Shown: one piece after another, positions 26,019-35,337 of the stretch
Layout: the number at the start of each line of letters is the position of its first letter
How positions within the stretch are numbered: position 1 is the first letter of the stretch
Translations under genes and position numbers: made by a program
The notes under the pieces: model-generated
What the model was told of the DNA's origin: nothing
Databases searched by the model: none
What the model saw: only the letters and a program-made list of their open reading frames with translations
Origin: Candidatus Sumerlaeota bacterium
Lineage (GTDB): Bacteria; Sumerlaeota; Sumerlaeia; Sumerlaeales; Sumerlaeaceae
Direction of reading: 5' to 3'
Length of the DNA: 52,941 nucleotides
NCBI GenBank assembly: GCA_017161655.1
Contig: JADFCV010000006.1
Coordinates: 135,107 to 188,047, forward strand

Positions 26019-28769
26019 CTAGTCATGCGGCCAAATCAGACGCAGTGTGACAATTTTCTTGGCCGACACAGCAAGCTCGAGGCGTCGCCCGCCATCCTGA
26101 AGTTCCAGCGTTTCTTCGAGCAGTTCCTCCAGAGTGAGGCGCTCCGCACGCACGACTGGCAGGCCAAATTGCAGCCGCGCGATCTGTTGCTGGTCCGTCG
26201 CATTCCAGAAGCGCAGCACAATGCCATTCCCATCTTCTGCCTGCTTCATGCCACTCATGAGGAGCTGGTTGCCCTCGAGATGAATGAAGCTTGCCTGACG
26301 CGGAAGCGTTCCCGCGGTGGGCGCAGAGAGAAGAGCCTGCAGTGGCGCAACCAGTGTCGCAACGTGTTCAAATACGCGGCTTTCGCTCCACAAGCCGGCA
26401 TGCGGGTAGAGCAAGAATCGGTAAATATGATCGCCAAGGCACTGTGCTCCAGGAGTCGGCCGCCCGAACACGAAAGTGCCAAATGCCCGCAGTAGGGTGA
26501 TTGCAATGGTGCGCTGAGGATCATCTATGACCTCGTACTCGATAAGTCCATCGTTGATCACAGCCAGCCCATGCGTTCCGTCATTCACTTCCACCCAGTT
26601 CCACATCGGCTGTGTTGGGTACGGCGGCTCTTTCCAGCCAGTGGAATCAGGCAGTGTGATGGGGCGCCTTACGACATCAAATTGGCCGTCGGCGGTCGAG
26701 TACTCAGCATTGCTAAGTCCGGATGGGAAGAGAATTCGGAGACGGTGGTTTTCCGCCCTGTTTGTCACATGAAGTTCGACCCGAGCACAATCCGCCCCAC
26801 GCTCCAGCCCCACGCGCAAGGCGACCGGAAGTTTGACCCTCTCGCGTGATCGCGTGCCTGCTGCACTCTTTCCCTTGGGCACGGAAAACTCGTAGCTTAA
26901 TTCGATCTCGCCGTAGAGAGGTCCACGTTCCACGATGCGCATTTCAGCCTGCCGGCGTTTGTTCGAGTAAATTGGTTTGTCGCCAGGGGGCACGACGCGG
27001 TTCCATGGGTCTCCAAATTCTGCTGTGTCCTCAAGTACTCCCAGGTTCTCAAATTTGTGACCCGTCCGCTTATCAAGCAGGGTGAATGTTCCGTCCTCGT
27101 GTAGCTCCACGCGCAGGCAATCGTTCTCCAGTGTTCGCTCGTCGCGCACAATATCTGGCGAGGTTGCGGCATGCGGTGTTTTGCCAGGACGCACGGTCAA
27201 TGCCTCGTAACCAAACGCAGGCACATTTTCGAGCTCCAGCTTTGTGAAGAAGCGCTGAACCGGGAAGGTCATGGTCAGTTCGTAGCCGCTTTCAATAGTG
27301 GCGACGTAGTTTTCGCGTTTCACGATCTGCACGGGAACTGGCGAACCATCGGAACGTTCCACAGCAAACAGCACATCCTCGTCGGCCGTGGGGATATCGA
27401 TGATGAATTCGCTGACCAACTTTCGCCGGTAGGGGAGTGAATTGAACACCGTAAGCTGAAGATCACTGGGGGCGATTGTCGAGCCATCCACCCGCAGCGC
27501 GACATCGCGCATTGAACGCCGGCAAATCTCGTCGCTGATTGTCTCCACTTCACCCCATCGGGACTGCATTTCCACATGCACGCGATCAACGCTGCATCCC
27601 CCCACGGCGTCGTGCGCCTGATTGATGAGTAACCGTTTCCAGATTTGATCGAAGAACGGCGCCGGATACGGTGAGCCCGTGATTGTTGCCATGGCCGCGA
27701 GTGGCTCGCTGCCGTAAAGGACCTTGGCGCATGTGCGGGCGTTCTGCTGCTTGAGATAGGTGCGGCATGAAAGGATAAGCGCCATGAGATTTGTCCAGAG
27801 TCCCTCTTTCAGCGTGTGGCGCATCTCGCCTTCCAGCACCTGCAGATCCCGGGCTTCTTTGCGGAATGCCTCGAGGTATTGTCCGAATGCTGAGTGAAAG
27901 ACTTCCTCCTCGCGCGTCTTGCACTTCTCGGCGAGAGCATCCAGCAGATCCAGTTCCTCCTCGGCTGCAAAGGAATGATCGTGGCCCATCATGTAGAGCA
28001 GCTGGCTTGTGGTGGCGTCTGCTGCCGTGAAGCGCAGCGCATCATCGAGAGCCTCTTCCAGCATGTCGTGGTGCACGCCCAATTTGAGTGCACCATAGCC
28101 GTACTGTCGGTCCTGCGATTGCTCCGTTGCTACGTGGAAGGGTATCTCAGCTGGATTCCAACGGTATTCACGGTCACGAACGGTGCGGCCTAGCAATCCC
28201 GGCCGATAGAGAAGATAGTAGTAGTTGTAGCGGGCATAATCACCGAAGCGGAATCCGTAAATCTGTGTTCCATCTGCCCCGCGCCATAAGAACTCCGATT
28301 TAGCCACGTGCTTCCCAACTCCGCGGTAGAACAGGCAGTGGTCAATTCCGAAGCCCGAGTAGAGCTGGGGCAATTGCGAAATTTGCCCGTTTGAAAAAGG
28401 CGTGTAACCAATCTTCTGGACACGCCCGAATTCCTTTGCCACGCGGTGGCCGCGCAGAAGATTGCGAACGAGAGCCTCGCCCGGACACGCCCACATATCC
28501 GGAAGAGTGTACCACGGCCCAATCTGCAGACGGTCAGTTTGCACAAGCCGCTTTACGCGTTCTGTGTTCTCCGGCCGAATCTCGAGATAGTCCTCGAGAA
28601 TGACGGTCTGGCTATCGAGATAGAACGCGCGATATTCTGGCCGTCGCTCAAGTATATCTAGAAGGCGGTCCATCATATCTACGAGGTCCATCCGATAACC
28701 CTGGAATGGATACCGCCACTCGCGGTCCCAGTGGGTGTTGGAAATCACGTGGCATTGCCATTTTTTCAT
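26019..28769 (-). CDS. Glycoside hydrolase family 38 (alpha-mannosidase-like) protein
   Basis: 916 residues from ATG 28769 (AAGGGA upstream); the longer open frame to 28940 is not used. The N-terminal zinc-binding start NTHWDREWR (His13, Asp15) and a later MGHDHSFAAEEE with His ligands agree with GH38. The alpha/beta domain is followed by a helical domain and large beta-sandwich domains, as in alpha-mannosidases. No signal peptide, so cytoplasmic. Odd point: where many family members carry the nucleophile Asp (PDxFGxxxQ in E. coli MngB-like proteins), this protein reads GYTPFSNGQISQLPQ, with Phe125 at the Asp position. It may be a divergent subfamily with other substrates, or inactive. Convergent with the TMTC-like gene. 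Confidence 0.8.
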   Translation of the reverse strand: MKKWQCHVISNTHWDREWRYPFQGYRMDLVDMMDRLLDILERRPEYRAFYLDSQTVILEDYLEIRPENTERVKRLVQTDRLQIGPWYTLPDMWACPGEALVRNLLRGHRVAKEFGRVQKIGYTPFSNGQISQLPQLYSGFGIDHCLFYRGVGKHVAKSEFLWRGADGTQIYGFRFGDYARYNYYYLLYRPGLLGRTVRDREYRWNPAEIPFHVATEQSQDRQYGYGALKLGVHHDMLEEALDDALRFTAADATTSQLLYMMGHDHSFAAEEELDLLDALAEKCKTREEEVFHSAFGQYLEAFRKEARDLQVLEGEMRHTLKEGLWTNLMALILSCRTYLKQQNARTCAKVLYGSEPLAAMATITGSPYPAPFFDQIWKRLLINQAHDAVGGCSVDRVHVEMQSRWGEVETISDEICRRSMRDVALRVDGSTIAPSDLQLTVFNSLPYRRKLVSEFIIDIPTADEDVLFAVERSDGSPVPVQIVKRENYVATIESGYELTMTFPVQRFFTKLELENVPAFGYEALTVRPGKTPHAATSPDIVRDERTLENDCLRVELHEDGTFTLLDKRTGHKFENLGVLEDTAEFGDPWNRVVPPGDKPIYSNKRRQAEMRIVERGPLYGEIELSYEFSVPKGKSAAGTRSRERVKLPVALRVGLERGADCARVELHVTNRAENHRLRILFPSGLSNAEYSTADGQFDVVRRPITLPDSTGWKEPPYPTQPMWNWVEVNDGTHGLAVINDGLIEYEVIDDPQRTIAITLLRAFGTFVFGRPTPGAQCLGDHIYRFLLYPHAGLWSESRVFEHVATLVAPLQALLSAPTAGTLPRQASFIHLEGNQLLMSGMKQAEDGNGIVLRFWNATDQQQIARLQFGLPVVRAERLTLEELLEETLELQDGGRRLELAVSAKKIVTLRLIWPHD

Positions 28770-28999
28770 TGGATGTCGTCCCTTTCCTGGGGGTGAATCG
28801 TCTGCGTGTTTACGTATGGCACTTTCCTGCAGAATGCAGTTTGGATTTTCATCACGTATGGTTAGCGCAAATCGTGTGATGGTTGCACAGGATTTTATGC
28901 TCTGCGTCAAATGTAATTTTAGTGTTGTGCGAATTGACACTCACGTCGCCACTTCATCGTGGAAGTGTTAGAAAACCAAGCTAAGAAAGGTAGAACGTA

Positions 29000-30001
29000 G
29001 TGCTCATGATTCCTGACCGAATTCCTGGCCTGGGGGAGATCCGTCCTGAATGCCGCCAAGATTTTTCCTCGGTAGAGGTGGGAGGGGAGGGACGTTTTCA
29101 GGTTGGCCGTGACGGTGTTCAGGCCATTCTGGTCCCGAAGGATGAAAAAAGTGAACTCATCGTGTTTGCCGACAAGACCCTTGTCTTCATTCGTTCGGCT
29201 CTCGGATATCCAGCGATCTATCCTCTGAACGATGTCCGGTTTGAGCCGCCTGCGAAAGCTGTGCTCATGGACCTCGACGGGACAAGTGTGCGCAGCGAAG
29301 AGATGTGGATGTGGATCATCGAACGCACCGTGGCCACGCTTCTCAAGGATCCGGATTTTCGTTTTGTCCCCGAGGATTTGCCACACGTGGCGGGCCACAG
29401 CGTGAGTGAGCATTTGTCCTATTGCATCGAAAAGTATTGTCCATCAGCCACGCTCGAAGAGGCGCGGAACATCTACTTTGAACTGGTGGCGAAAGAAATG
29501 AAAGAGATCGAGGAGGGACGGGGGCACGCAGAAGCCTTTCACCCTGCGCCTGGCCTGAAGGAATTCCTGCTCGAGCTCAAAGCCCATGGCGTGAAAATCG
29601 GCCTTGTGACATCGGGGCTGTTTGAAAAGGCATGGCCAGAAATTCTCGCAGCTTTCCGCACGATGGGACTGGGGAATCCTCTCGAGTTCTACGACTCGAT
29701 CATTTCTGCCGGCACACCCTTGCGTAAAGGGCAGGTTGGCACTCTTGGTGAGCTAGAACCCAAACCCCATCCTTGGCTCTATGCCGAAACGGCTGCGGTC
29801 GGTCTCAATATCGCTCCGGAAGACCGTTGCCATGTCGTGGGCATGGAAGACTCGTCGGCAGGTGTTTTGGCTATTCGCCTTGCCGGATTCTTCACGATCG
29901 GTGTTGCCGGTGGCAACTACGCCGCTGGTGGGATGCGCACTTTCACGAATTTCGAGTGTGAGAAACTCACCGACGCTCTGCCGCTTCTCCTTGGGCAGTA
30001 A
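29000..30001 (+). CDS. HAD-superfamily hydrolase (beta-phosphoglucomutase-like)
   Basis: 333 residues from a GTG at 29000, with AAAGG 9 bases upstream. A ~85-residue N-terminal extension of unknown function (EIRPECRQDFSSVEVGGEGRF...) precedes a classic HAD core: motif I DLDGTSVRSE with nucleophile Asp, motif II VTSG, motif III KPHPWLY and motif IV GMEDSSAGVLAI. The cap is the small helical type of phosphoglycolate phosphatase and beta-phosphoglucomutase. It may dephosphorylate or isomerise a sugar phosphate. Divergent from the GH38 gene (231 bases between starts) and followed by a bidirectional terminator. The unusual N-terminus could give a special substrate range. Confidence 0.82.
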   Translation: MLMIPDRIPGLGEIRPECRQDFSSVEVGGEGRFQVGRDGVQAILVPKDEKSELIVFADKTLVFIRSALGYPAIYPLNDVRFEPPAKAVLMDLDGTSVRSEEMWMWIIERTVATLLKDPDFRFVPEDLPHVAGHSVSEHLSYCIEKYCPSATLEEARNIYFELVAKEMKEIEEGRGHAEAFHPAPGLKEFLLELKAHGVKIGLVTSGLFEKAWPEILAAFRTMGLGNPLEFYDSIISAGTPLRKGQVGTLGELEPKPHPWLYAETAAVGLNIAPEDRCHVVGMEDSSAGVLAIRLAGFFTIGVAGGNYAAGGMRTFTNFECEKLTDALPLLLGQ

Positions 30002-30119
30002 GCTCAGGTGCTGCTTGGCAGGCCAGTGACCGGACCGATCGAGCCAGCGCGGAAAAGCTCCGCCTTGGTTTGTCCAGATGACCGGTGATGCTGTTCCATT
30101 CTCCGTTAAGGCAACAATA

Positions 30120-30156
30120 AAAGTTCCCCCGGCGGAAGTGCCGCTGGGGGAACTTT
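30120..30156. terminator. Strong bidirectional hairpin terminator
   Basis: AAAGTTCCCCCGGCGG (30120-30135) pairs with CCGCTGGGGGAACTTT (30141-30156): a 16-bp stem with one G-U wobble and a five-base loop. The plus side continues TTTCATTT; the minus side reads CTTTTATTGTT. It sits between convergent genes (HAD, plus; TPR, minus) and can end both transcripts. Confidence 0.8.
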
Positions 30157-30281
30157 CATTTATCTCGCTGCAGAGATCCACAACGCTCAGCCCGCACGAA
30201 GAAAGGGTTTTCTTGCTCTGATCGCAGGGCCTGGTTGTGGGCTTCTCAAAAGCTCGCTAGGCGATTCGAGCGAGTGACGCG

Positions 30282-31328
30282 TTACTCCTCAGCGCCTCCG
30301 TGTTCGTGATGAGCACGGACACGTTCAACCCACTGGCCTGCTGCCCATTCCATCGCTGGTTCGTTTCGCAGCATGGCGTCGTAAAGCGTCCCAATCACAT
30401 AGAGTGCCTGCCCCGGCGTTCCCGGACTCATATCCTCAGCGATCTCTTCCGCGTTGAGCACACCGAGTAACACGGGGATAACGTAAGGATTGGCCTCGAG
30501 CGCGCCGTCAAGCGCCTCCATGGCTTCATCTTGATGACCAAGCCGGTGGTGGGCTATCATGCGGGCGTACTGGAAAACCGCGCCATCGTCGGCCTCATAA
30601 CGCTCATTCATGAGCGCCAGTGCTTTGTCGGTCTGATCTACAGCAAGGTAATAGCCAGCCAGATAATCGCGCACACCGAGGTGATCGAGTGGGCAGAGGT
30701 CCAGCATCCCCTCAGCTTCAGCAATCGCCCCATCGTAATCCTTGGCTGCACCGAGCGCCACCATGAGGGCCTGGCGTGCCCGAAGATACGGGCGAGTCTC
30801 CGGGTCAGTGTAGAACACGTTGCGCTTTGTTTCAAAAAACTCGGTGCCCAGATGTTGTTCGGCATCACGGACAATCTGCCGAAGGCGTTTCGCTTCGTTC
30901 ACTGGTGTGTCGGCGCCAATGAGCAGCACTTGCGCATCCAGATTGTAAGGATCAATCTCCAGAGCCTCGCGCAGAAGCGATTCGGCCTCTTCGTCCGTTT
31001 CCGATAGTCCAACCTGCGCCACCAGCAGGAGAGATTTTTCCTCAGGTGTCAGCTCAAGATCTTCGAAAACGCCGTCGGGTCCTTTTTCTGCTAGAAGAGC
31101 TTCGAGGCGGCGCGAGCCCTCTTCAGCATTGGCAAATTTGCCTTCGCGAACCATGCGATTGAACACACGCTCGAGAATTTCGAGCTGGCGCGCACGCACC
31201 GAGTAAGGAACGTCATCGCCTTCTTCGTGTTCGTGATGTTCGCCGCAGCAGTCGTGGCCATGTCCGCCACAGCAGCCGAAATCCATATCTTCCGGCTGGT
31301 CGTCGTGGGAGTGGTTTTTGGGGGTCAA
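30282..31328 (-). CDS. TPR protein with Cys/His-rich N-terminal tail
   Basis: 348 residues. The N-terminal 40 residues read FGCCGGHGHDCCGEHHEHEEGDD: four Cys and several His/Asp/Glu, a probable metal-binding tail. The rest is helical with TPR-like repeats (EEAESLLREALEIDPYNLDAQVL; DYDGAIAEAEGMLDLCPLDHLGVRDYLAGYYL; GHQDEAMEALDGALEANPYVIPVLLG). The repeats around the last of these recall the eukaryotic ST7 protein, but I cannot confirm homology. A His pair also ends the protein (RAHHEHGG). No signal peptide or membrane segment, so cytoplasmic. A possible metal chaperone or scaffold; function unassigned. Upstream gene cluster on the minus strand is the MBL nuclease. Confidence 0.65.
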   Translation of the reverse strand: MTPKNHSHDDQPEDMDFGCCGGHGHDCCGEHHEHEEGDDVPYSVRARQLEILERVFNRMVREGKFANAEEGSRRLEALLAEKGPDGVFEDLELTPEEKSLLLVAQVGLSETDEEAESLLREALEIDPYNLDAQVLLIGADTPVNEAKRLRQIVRDAEQHLGTEFFETKRNVFYTDPETRPYLRARQALMVALGAAKDYDGAIAEAEGMLDLCPLDHLGVRDYLAGYYLAVDQTDKALALMNERYEADDGAVFQYARMIAHHRLGHQDEAMEALDGALEANPYVIPVLLGVLNAEEIAEDMSPGTPGQALYVIGTLYDAMLRNEPAMEWAAGQWVERVRAHHEHGGAEE

Positions 31329-31459
31329 AATCGTGATTCCTTTGAAGTGAAATAATTCTCTGTAGACGGACTAAATGCCAGGCGCGCATAAATTCGATTC
31401 TCGTTGGCGCTTTTTTCACGTGCCGCGTTGGCTACGGCCTCTCCTCTTCCTCCGCCCGG

Positions 31460-32851
31460 TCACAGCTCAACTGGAACACCATACTCGGGAATTTCCGCGC
31501 CGAGGTCATATCGTTCCTTGATAAGGCCGGCCAACGCCTCCTGTGCTTTTGGTTCGCCGTGGGTGAGAAACAGGCGAGGGCGCAAGTGTGCTGCGCACGA
31601 GAGCCACTCCACAAGTTCGCTCTGGCCCGCGTGAGCACTAAAGCCGTTGAGGGTGTGAATGGAAGCACGCACGACGATTTCTTCCCCAAAAATGTGCACT
31701 TTTTTGCGTCCGTCCACGAGCTGGCGTCCCAGGGTGCCCTCCGCCTGAAATCCCACGATCAGCACGTGGGTCTCTGGCCGCCAAAGGTTGTGGCGAAGGT
31801 GATGAAGAATGCGCCCACCGGTGCACATGCCTGACCCCGCGAGAATCATCAGCGGTCCATCCAGGTTATTGAGCGCCATCGACTCCTCCGCTGTTCGGCA
31901 AAGGCGCACCGCAGAAAAATCGCGCTCAAGCTGCCCTGTGCGGTGAAGCTCCATCGCCTCCTCGTCGAACAACTCCACGTGGCGCAGGTAGAGCCGCGTG
32001 GCTTCTTCGGCCATAGGGCTATCGAGGTAAATGGGGAACCGAGGGAGTGCGCCGCTACGGAAAAGGGCAGAGAGGTGATAGATCAGTGTCTGCGTGCGCC
32101 CAATGGCAAACGATGGAACAAGAATCTTCCCACGGCGTTTCAGCGCGCTGTTGATGACGAAACGTGTTTCTTCCAAAGTTTCTGACAGCGAGCGGTGATT
32201 GCGGTCGCCGTAGGTGGATTCCATAAAGATCGAATCGGCGCCACAGAAACGCTCCGGGTCACGCACCACGGGCGAACCAAGATGCCCGATGTCGCCTGAG
32301 AAAATCGCCACATGGCGCCGACCGTTTTCTTCTAACGTGAGCTCGATACTTGCAGAGCCGAGGATGTGCCCAGCTTCCACCCAGCGCGCTGTGATGCCGG
32401 ATGCGACGGGAATTGGCTTATTGTAGTCCACGCCACGCAACAGCGGGATGGTTTCGTCCACATCTTCAGTCGTGTAAAGCACCTCGATCGGATCCAGTCC
32501 TGCGCGCATGCGTCGTCGGTTGACGCGCGCGAGATCTTGCGCCTGCACTTTGGCTGCGTCGTGCAAAACGAGCGATGTCAGCTCAATCGTGGCTGGTGTG
32601 GCATAGACCGGCCCACGGTAGCCGGCCTTTGTGAGCAGGGGAAGCCGTCCGCAGTGGTCGAGGTGCCCATGCGTCAGGAGCACGGCATCCAGCGATGTCA
32701 GGTTCAGCTCAGGGGGGACCACGTTCGCGCCGTCGTGGTTGTCGTGGCCTTGCATCATTCCAAAATCCACGAGAACTCTGGCGCTTGCCGTTTCCACAAG
32801 GTAAGCAGAACCGGTTACTGTGCGTGCAGCGCCATAAAGCGTCACTCTCAT
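31460..32851 (-). CDS. MBL-fold/beta-CASP ribonuclease-like protein
   Basis: 463 residues from ATG 32851 with AAAGGA 9 bases upstream. A metallo-beta-lactamase fold: signature THGHLDH at residues 61-66, further ligands in EAGHILGSAS (His) and FSGDIG (Asp), and the beta-CASP domain with SFAIGRTQTLIYHL, DSPMA and the C-terminal VRASIHTLNGFSAHAGQSELVEW (SAHA-type His). This is the RNA-processing subfamily (CPSF73/archaeal-type RNase-like, 'predicted exonuclease of the beta-lactamase fold'). It processes RNA, using two zinc ions. No signal peptide. Divergent from the dihydropyrimidinase gene (206 bases). Confidence 0.88.
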   Translation of the reverse strand: MRVTLYGAARTVTGSAYLVETASARVLVDFGMMQGHDNHDGANVVPPELNLTSLDAVLLTHGHLDHCGRLPLLTKAGYRGPVYATPATIELTSLVLHDAAKVQAQDLARVNRRRMRAGLDPIEVLYTTEDVDETIPLLRGVDYNKPIPVASGITARWVEAGHILGSASIELTLEENGRRHVAIFSGDIGHLGSPVVRDPERFCGADSIFMESTYGDRNHRSLSETLEETRFVINSALKRRGKILVPSFAIGRTQTLIYHLSALFRSGALPRFPIYLDSPMAEEATRLYLRHVELFDEEAMELHRTGQLERDFSAVRLCRTAEESMALNNLDGPLMILAGSGMCTGGRILHHLRHNLWRPETHVLIVGFQAEGTLGRQLVDGRKKVHIFGEEIVVRASIHTLNGFSAHAGQSELVEWLSCAAHLRPRLFLTHGEPKAQEALAGLIKERYDLGAEIPEYGVPVEL

Positions 32852-33057
32852 CAGAGAAGTTCCTTTCACTGATCTTGACGGTTTGCATAACCAAGTCTCC
32901 AACAGTTGGTCGAGAGAAAAACCACGTTATTCCTGGAGACGCTCCGCAAAGGCCGGGTGTGCTATGTCGCTACAATCGGCTTGCAGACTCCCAGCCACGG
33001 TTTCACATTGACCCCCAAGTTGCCGCGCCGCCATTTTTGCATCAGGAGAAGCCCGCG

Positions 33058-34452
33058 ATGTCCTTGTTAGTGCGCAACGGTCGGATTATCACCGCGGCGG
33101 ATGATTACGTGGCGGATCTCTACATCCACGGTGAGAAGGTCACCCTGATTGGGACAAAACTCGATGTAGAGGCCGAGGAAGTCATCGATGCTTCAGGGAA
33201 GTTTGTGTTCCCTGGAGGCGTAGATCCCCACGTCCACCTCGATCTGCCTGTCGGTGCAGTGATTTCCAGCGATGACTACGAAACCGGAACACGGGCGGCA
33301 GCCTGTGGAGGAACAACAACCGTTCTCGATTTTCCCACCCAAGAGCGTGGTCGCTCGCTGTTCGAAGCGTTAGAGCTATGGCACCAGAAAGCCCATGGCA
33401 AAGCATGCGTTGACTATGGCTTCCACATGATCGTGTGCGACCTTCCGCCTGGACGGGAAGCGGAGCTTGATAAGCTCGTGGAAGAGGGGGTGCCAAGCAT
33501 CAAACTCTTCACAGCCTATCCCGATCGTCTGTACGTGGACGATGCTACGCTTTATCGTGTGATGCGCCGCGCTGCGGATTTGGGCGCGGTCGTCATGATG
33601 CATGCGGAAAACGGCATTGTCATAGATGAGATTGTCCGGGCCGCGTGTGCCGAAGGCCACACCGAACCACGCTGGCATGCCCTCACGCGTCCGACACTCA
33701 TGGAAGGCGAGGCCGTGCACAGGTGCGTTGCTATTGCCCGCGTCGCTGGGGCTGTGCTCTACGTTGTCCACATGTCGAGCGCAGCAGCTCTCGAACCGCT
33801 CCGTGCCGCACGCGATCGCGGACAACTCGTGTTCGGCGAAACCTGCCCCCAGTATCTTTTGCTCGATCACAGTCTCTACGAAAAGCCGGGATTCGAGGGA
33901 GCAAAGTGGGTCATGACGCCGCCGCTTCGCTCCAAGAGCGATCAGGCAGAGCTCTGGAAGGCGCTGCACATGGGAGATCTTCAGACCGTCGGAACCGACC
34001 ATTGCCCCTTCTGCATGGCGGATAAAGAGCGTGGGCGCGACAGCTTCGTGAAAATTCCAAACGGCGCTCCTGGAATCGAGAACCGTATGGCGCTATTATT
34101 CCATGCCGGAGTGCGCACAGGAGCGCTCACACTCAACCGCTTTGTGCAGGTCACTAGCACCAATGCTGCCAAGATCTTTGGGCTGTTTCCTCGCAAGGGA
34201 ACCATCGCAGTGGGCAGCGATGCAGACCTCGTGATTTTCGATCCGGAACGAAAAGAGACGATCAGCGTGAACAATCCGCGAACTCATCACATGCGAGTCG
34301 ACTACAGCGCATACGAGGGCTTCACAGTTCATGGCTATCCTGACACTGTTGTTCTGCGTGGCCAGGTGATCGTGCGCGATGGCGAGTTTGTCGGTCGCCC
34401 TGGTTGCGGACAGTTCCTTGCCCGCAAGCCCTTCGAAGAGGCCGTTATCTGA
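33058..34452 (+). CDS. hydA: Dihydropyrimidinase / D-hydantoinase
   Basis: 464 residues from ATG 33058, preceded by AGGAGAA; the longer open frame from 32695 is unused upstream sequence. An amidohydrolase that opens the ring of dihydrouracil, dihydrothymine or hydantoins in the cytoplasm. The binuclear zinc site is complete: DPHVHLDL (His58, His60), carboxylated Lys149 in SIKLFTAYPDRL, HAENG, VVHMSS and the Asp in GTDHCPF. GGTTTVLDFPTQ and KYPRKGTIAVG-like segments complete the family pattern (here LFPRKGTIAVGSDADLV). Pyrimidine catabolism partners (dihydropyrimidine dehydrogenase, beta-ureidopropionase) are not in the window. The function as hydantoinase versus pyrimidinase is not settled by sequence. 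Confidence 0.9.
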   Translation: MSLLVRNGRIITAADDYVADLYIHGEKVTLIGTKLDVEAEEVIDASGKFVFPGGVDPHVHLDLPVGAVISSDDYETGTRAAACGGTTTVLDFPTQERGRSLFEALELWHQKAHGKACVDYGFHMIVCDLPPGREAELDKLVEEGVPSIKLFTAYPDRLYVDDATLYRVMRRAADLGAVVMMHAENGIVIDEIVRAACAEGHTEPRWHALTRPTLMEGEAVHRCVAIARVAGAVLYVVHMSSAAALEPLRAARDRGQLVFGETCPQYLLLDHSLYEKPGFEGAKWVMTPPLRSKSDQAELWKALHMGDLQTVGTDHCPFCMADKERGRDSFVKIPNGAPGIENRMALLFHAGVRTGALTLNRFVQVTSTNAAKIFGLFPRKGTIAVGSDADLVIFDPERKETISVNNPRTHHMRVDYSAYEGFTVHGYPDTVVLRGQVIVRDGEFVGRPGCGQFLARKPFEEAVI

Positions 34453-34524
34453 AAGCGTTATGAGGGCGCGGCAAGGCGCGCTAAGGGAAGAGTCTCGCGA
34501 AATCTGCCGCCTTACAATGCTCTC

Positions 34525-34980
34525 ATGTTGATGAAAGAAAACATGATTGCTGACAGTTTAGCCGAGTCCGAACTGGCAACACCACGCCCCCAACGGTCGC
34601 GTCTCGGACGATGGATCACGCTGAGCGACGAGCTATCGAGCGCCTTGCTCGAAGCCGCGCGCGAAGCTCTGACGAACGGCGGTTCAGCCCTCGACCGCAT
34701 CGACGCAATGAAAGAGATCGTGACGGTTGGCCATCGCCTTTTTGCGCTAGAGCGCGTGCTCGCTGACACACCGCGCCTTGCCGGTGATGGTGCCCTTGGC
34801 GTGAACCAGGCCCTAGTGGCACAACGCCTCGAAGAGTTTCTTCAAGTGGCTCGTACGCAGCGACCCAACGAAACACCTCAGGACGAGAGACACGTTTCGG
34901 ACCAGGACATGGCCCTGTCCGATGTTTCAGAAATGTGCGGTTACGAAACGAGTTCTCGAGGTGCAGCCGAGGGCGAATAA
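34525..34980 (+). CDS. Small conserved-looking hypothetical protein
   Basis: 151 residues, no recognised family. Starts at ATG 34525, 72 bases after the dihydropyrimidinase; other starts at 34531 and 34543 are possible. The sequence is mostly helical and charged: LSDELSSALLEAAREALTNGGSALDRIDAMKEIVTVGHRLFALERVLA. The C-terminal 35 residues look disordered. No membrane segment. It may not be translated, though codon use and length are ordinary. A tRNA gene follows 67 bases after its stop. Confidence 0.4.
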   Translation: MLMKENMIADSLAESELATPRPQRSRLGRWITLSDELSSALLEAAREALTNGGSALDRIDAMKEIVTVGHRLFALERVLADTPRLAGDGALGVNQALVAQRLEEFLQVARTQRPNETPQDERHVSDQDMALSDVSEMCGYETSSRGAAEGE

Positions 34981-35046
34981 GAAATTTCATGCAGGGTAAA
35001 AATGCGACGAAACCGCCAGTTTCTAGACTGGTGCGTTCGTGAGTGA

Positions 35047-35122
<76 letters not shown>

Positions 35123-35337
35123 TTTTTTTGTCGCTTTTTGTTTGGCTCACTCAGTGCCCAGGCATCGAGTCAGAAGCGCTGTTCCACGCCACTTTGTAAG
35201 TCCTGCCGCAAGCCGGCAATGCTTCACGACAGGTGCAATCTCACAGGCCACAGCTCACGTTTAGAGTGACGTAGGAGCAGAAACTTTCTCACCCCACTGT
35301 GTATGACTACGGCGTGAGAGAAGAGCGAGAACACAAC

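Noticed and set aside
32695..33057. N-terminal extension of the dihydropyrimidinase frame
   Set aside because: It runs through the divergent intergenic region and the start of the MBL gene; ATG 33058 has a perfect ribosome site.
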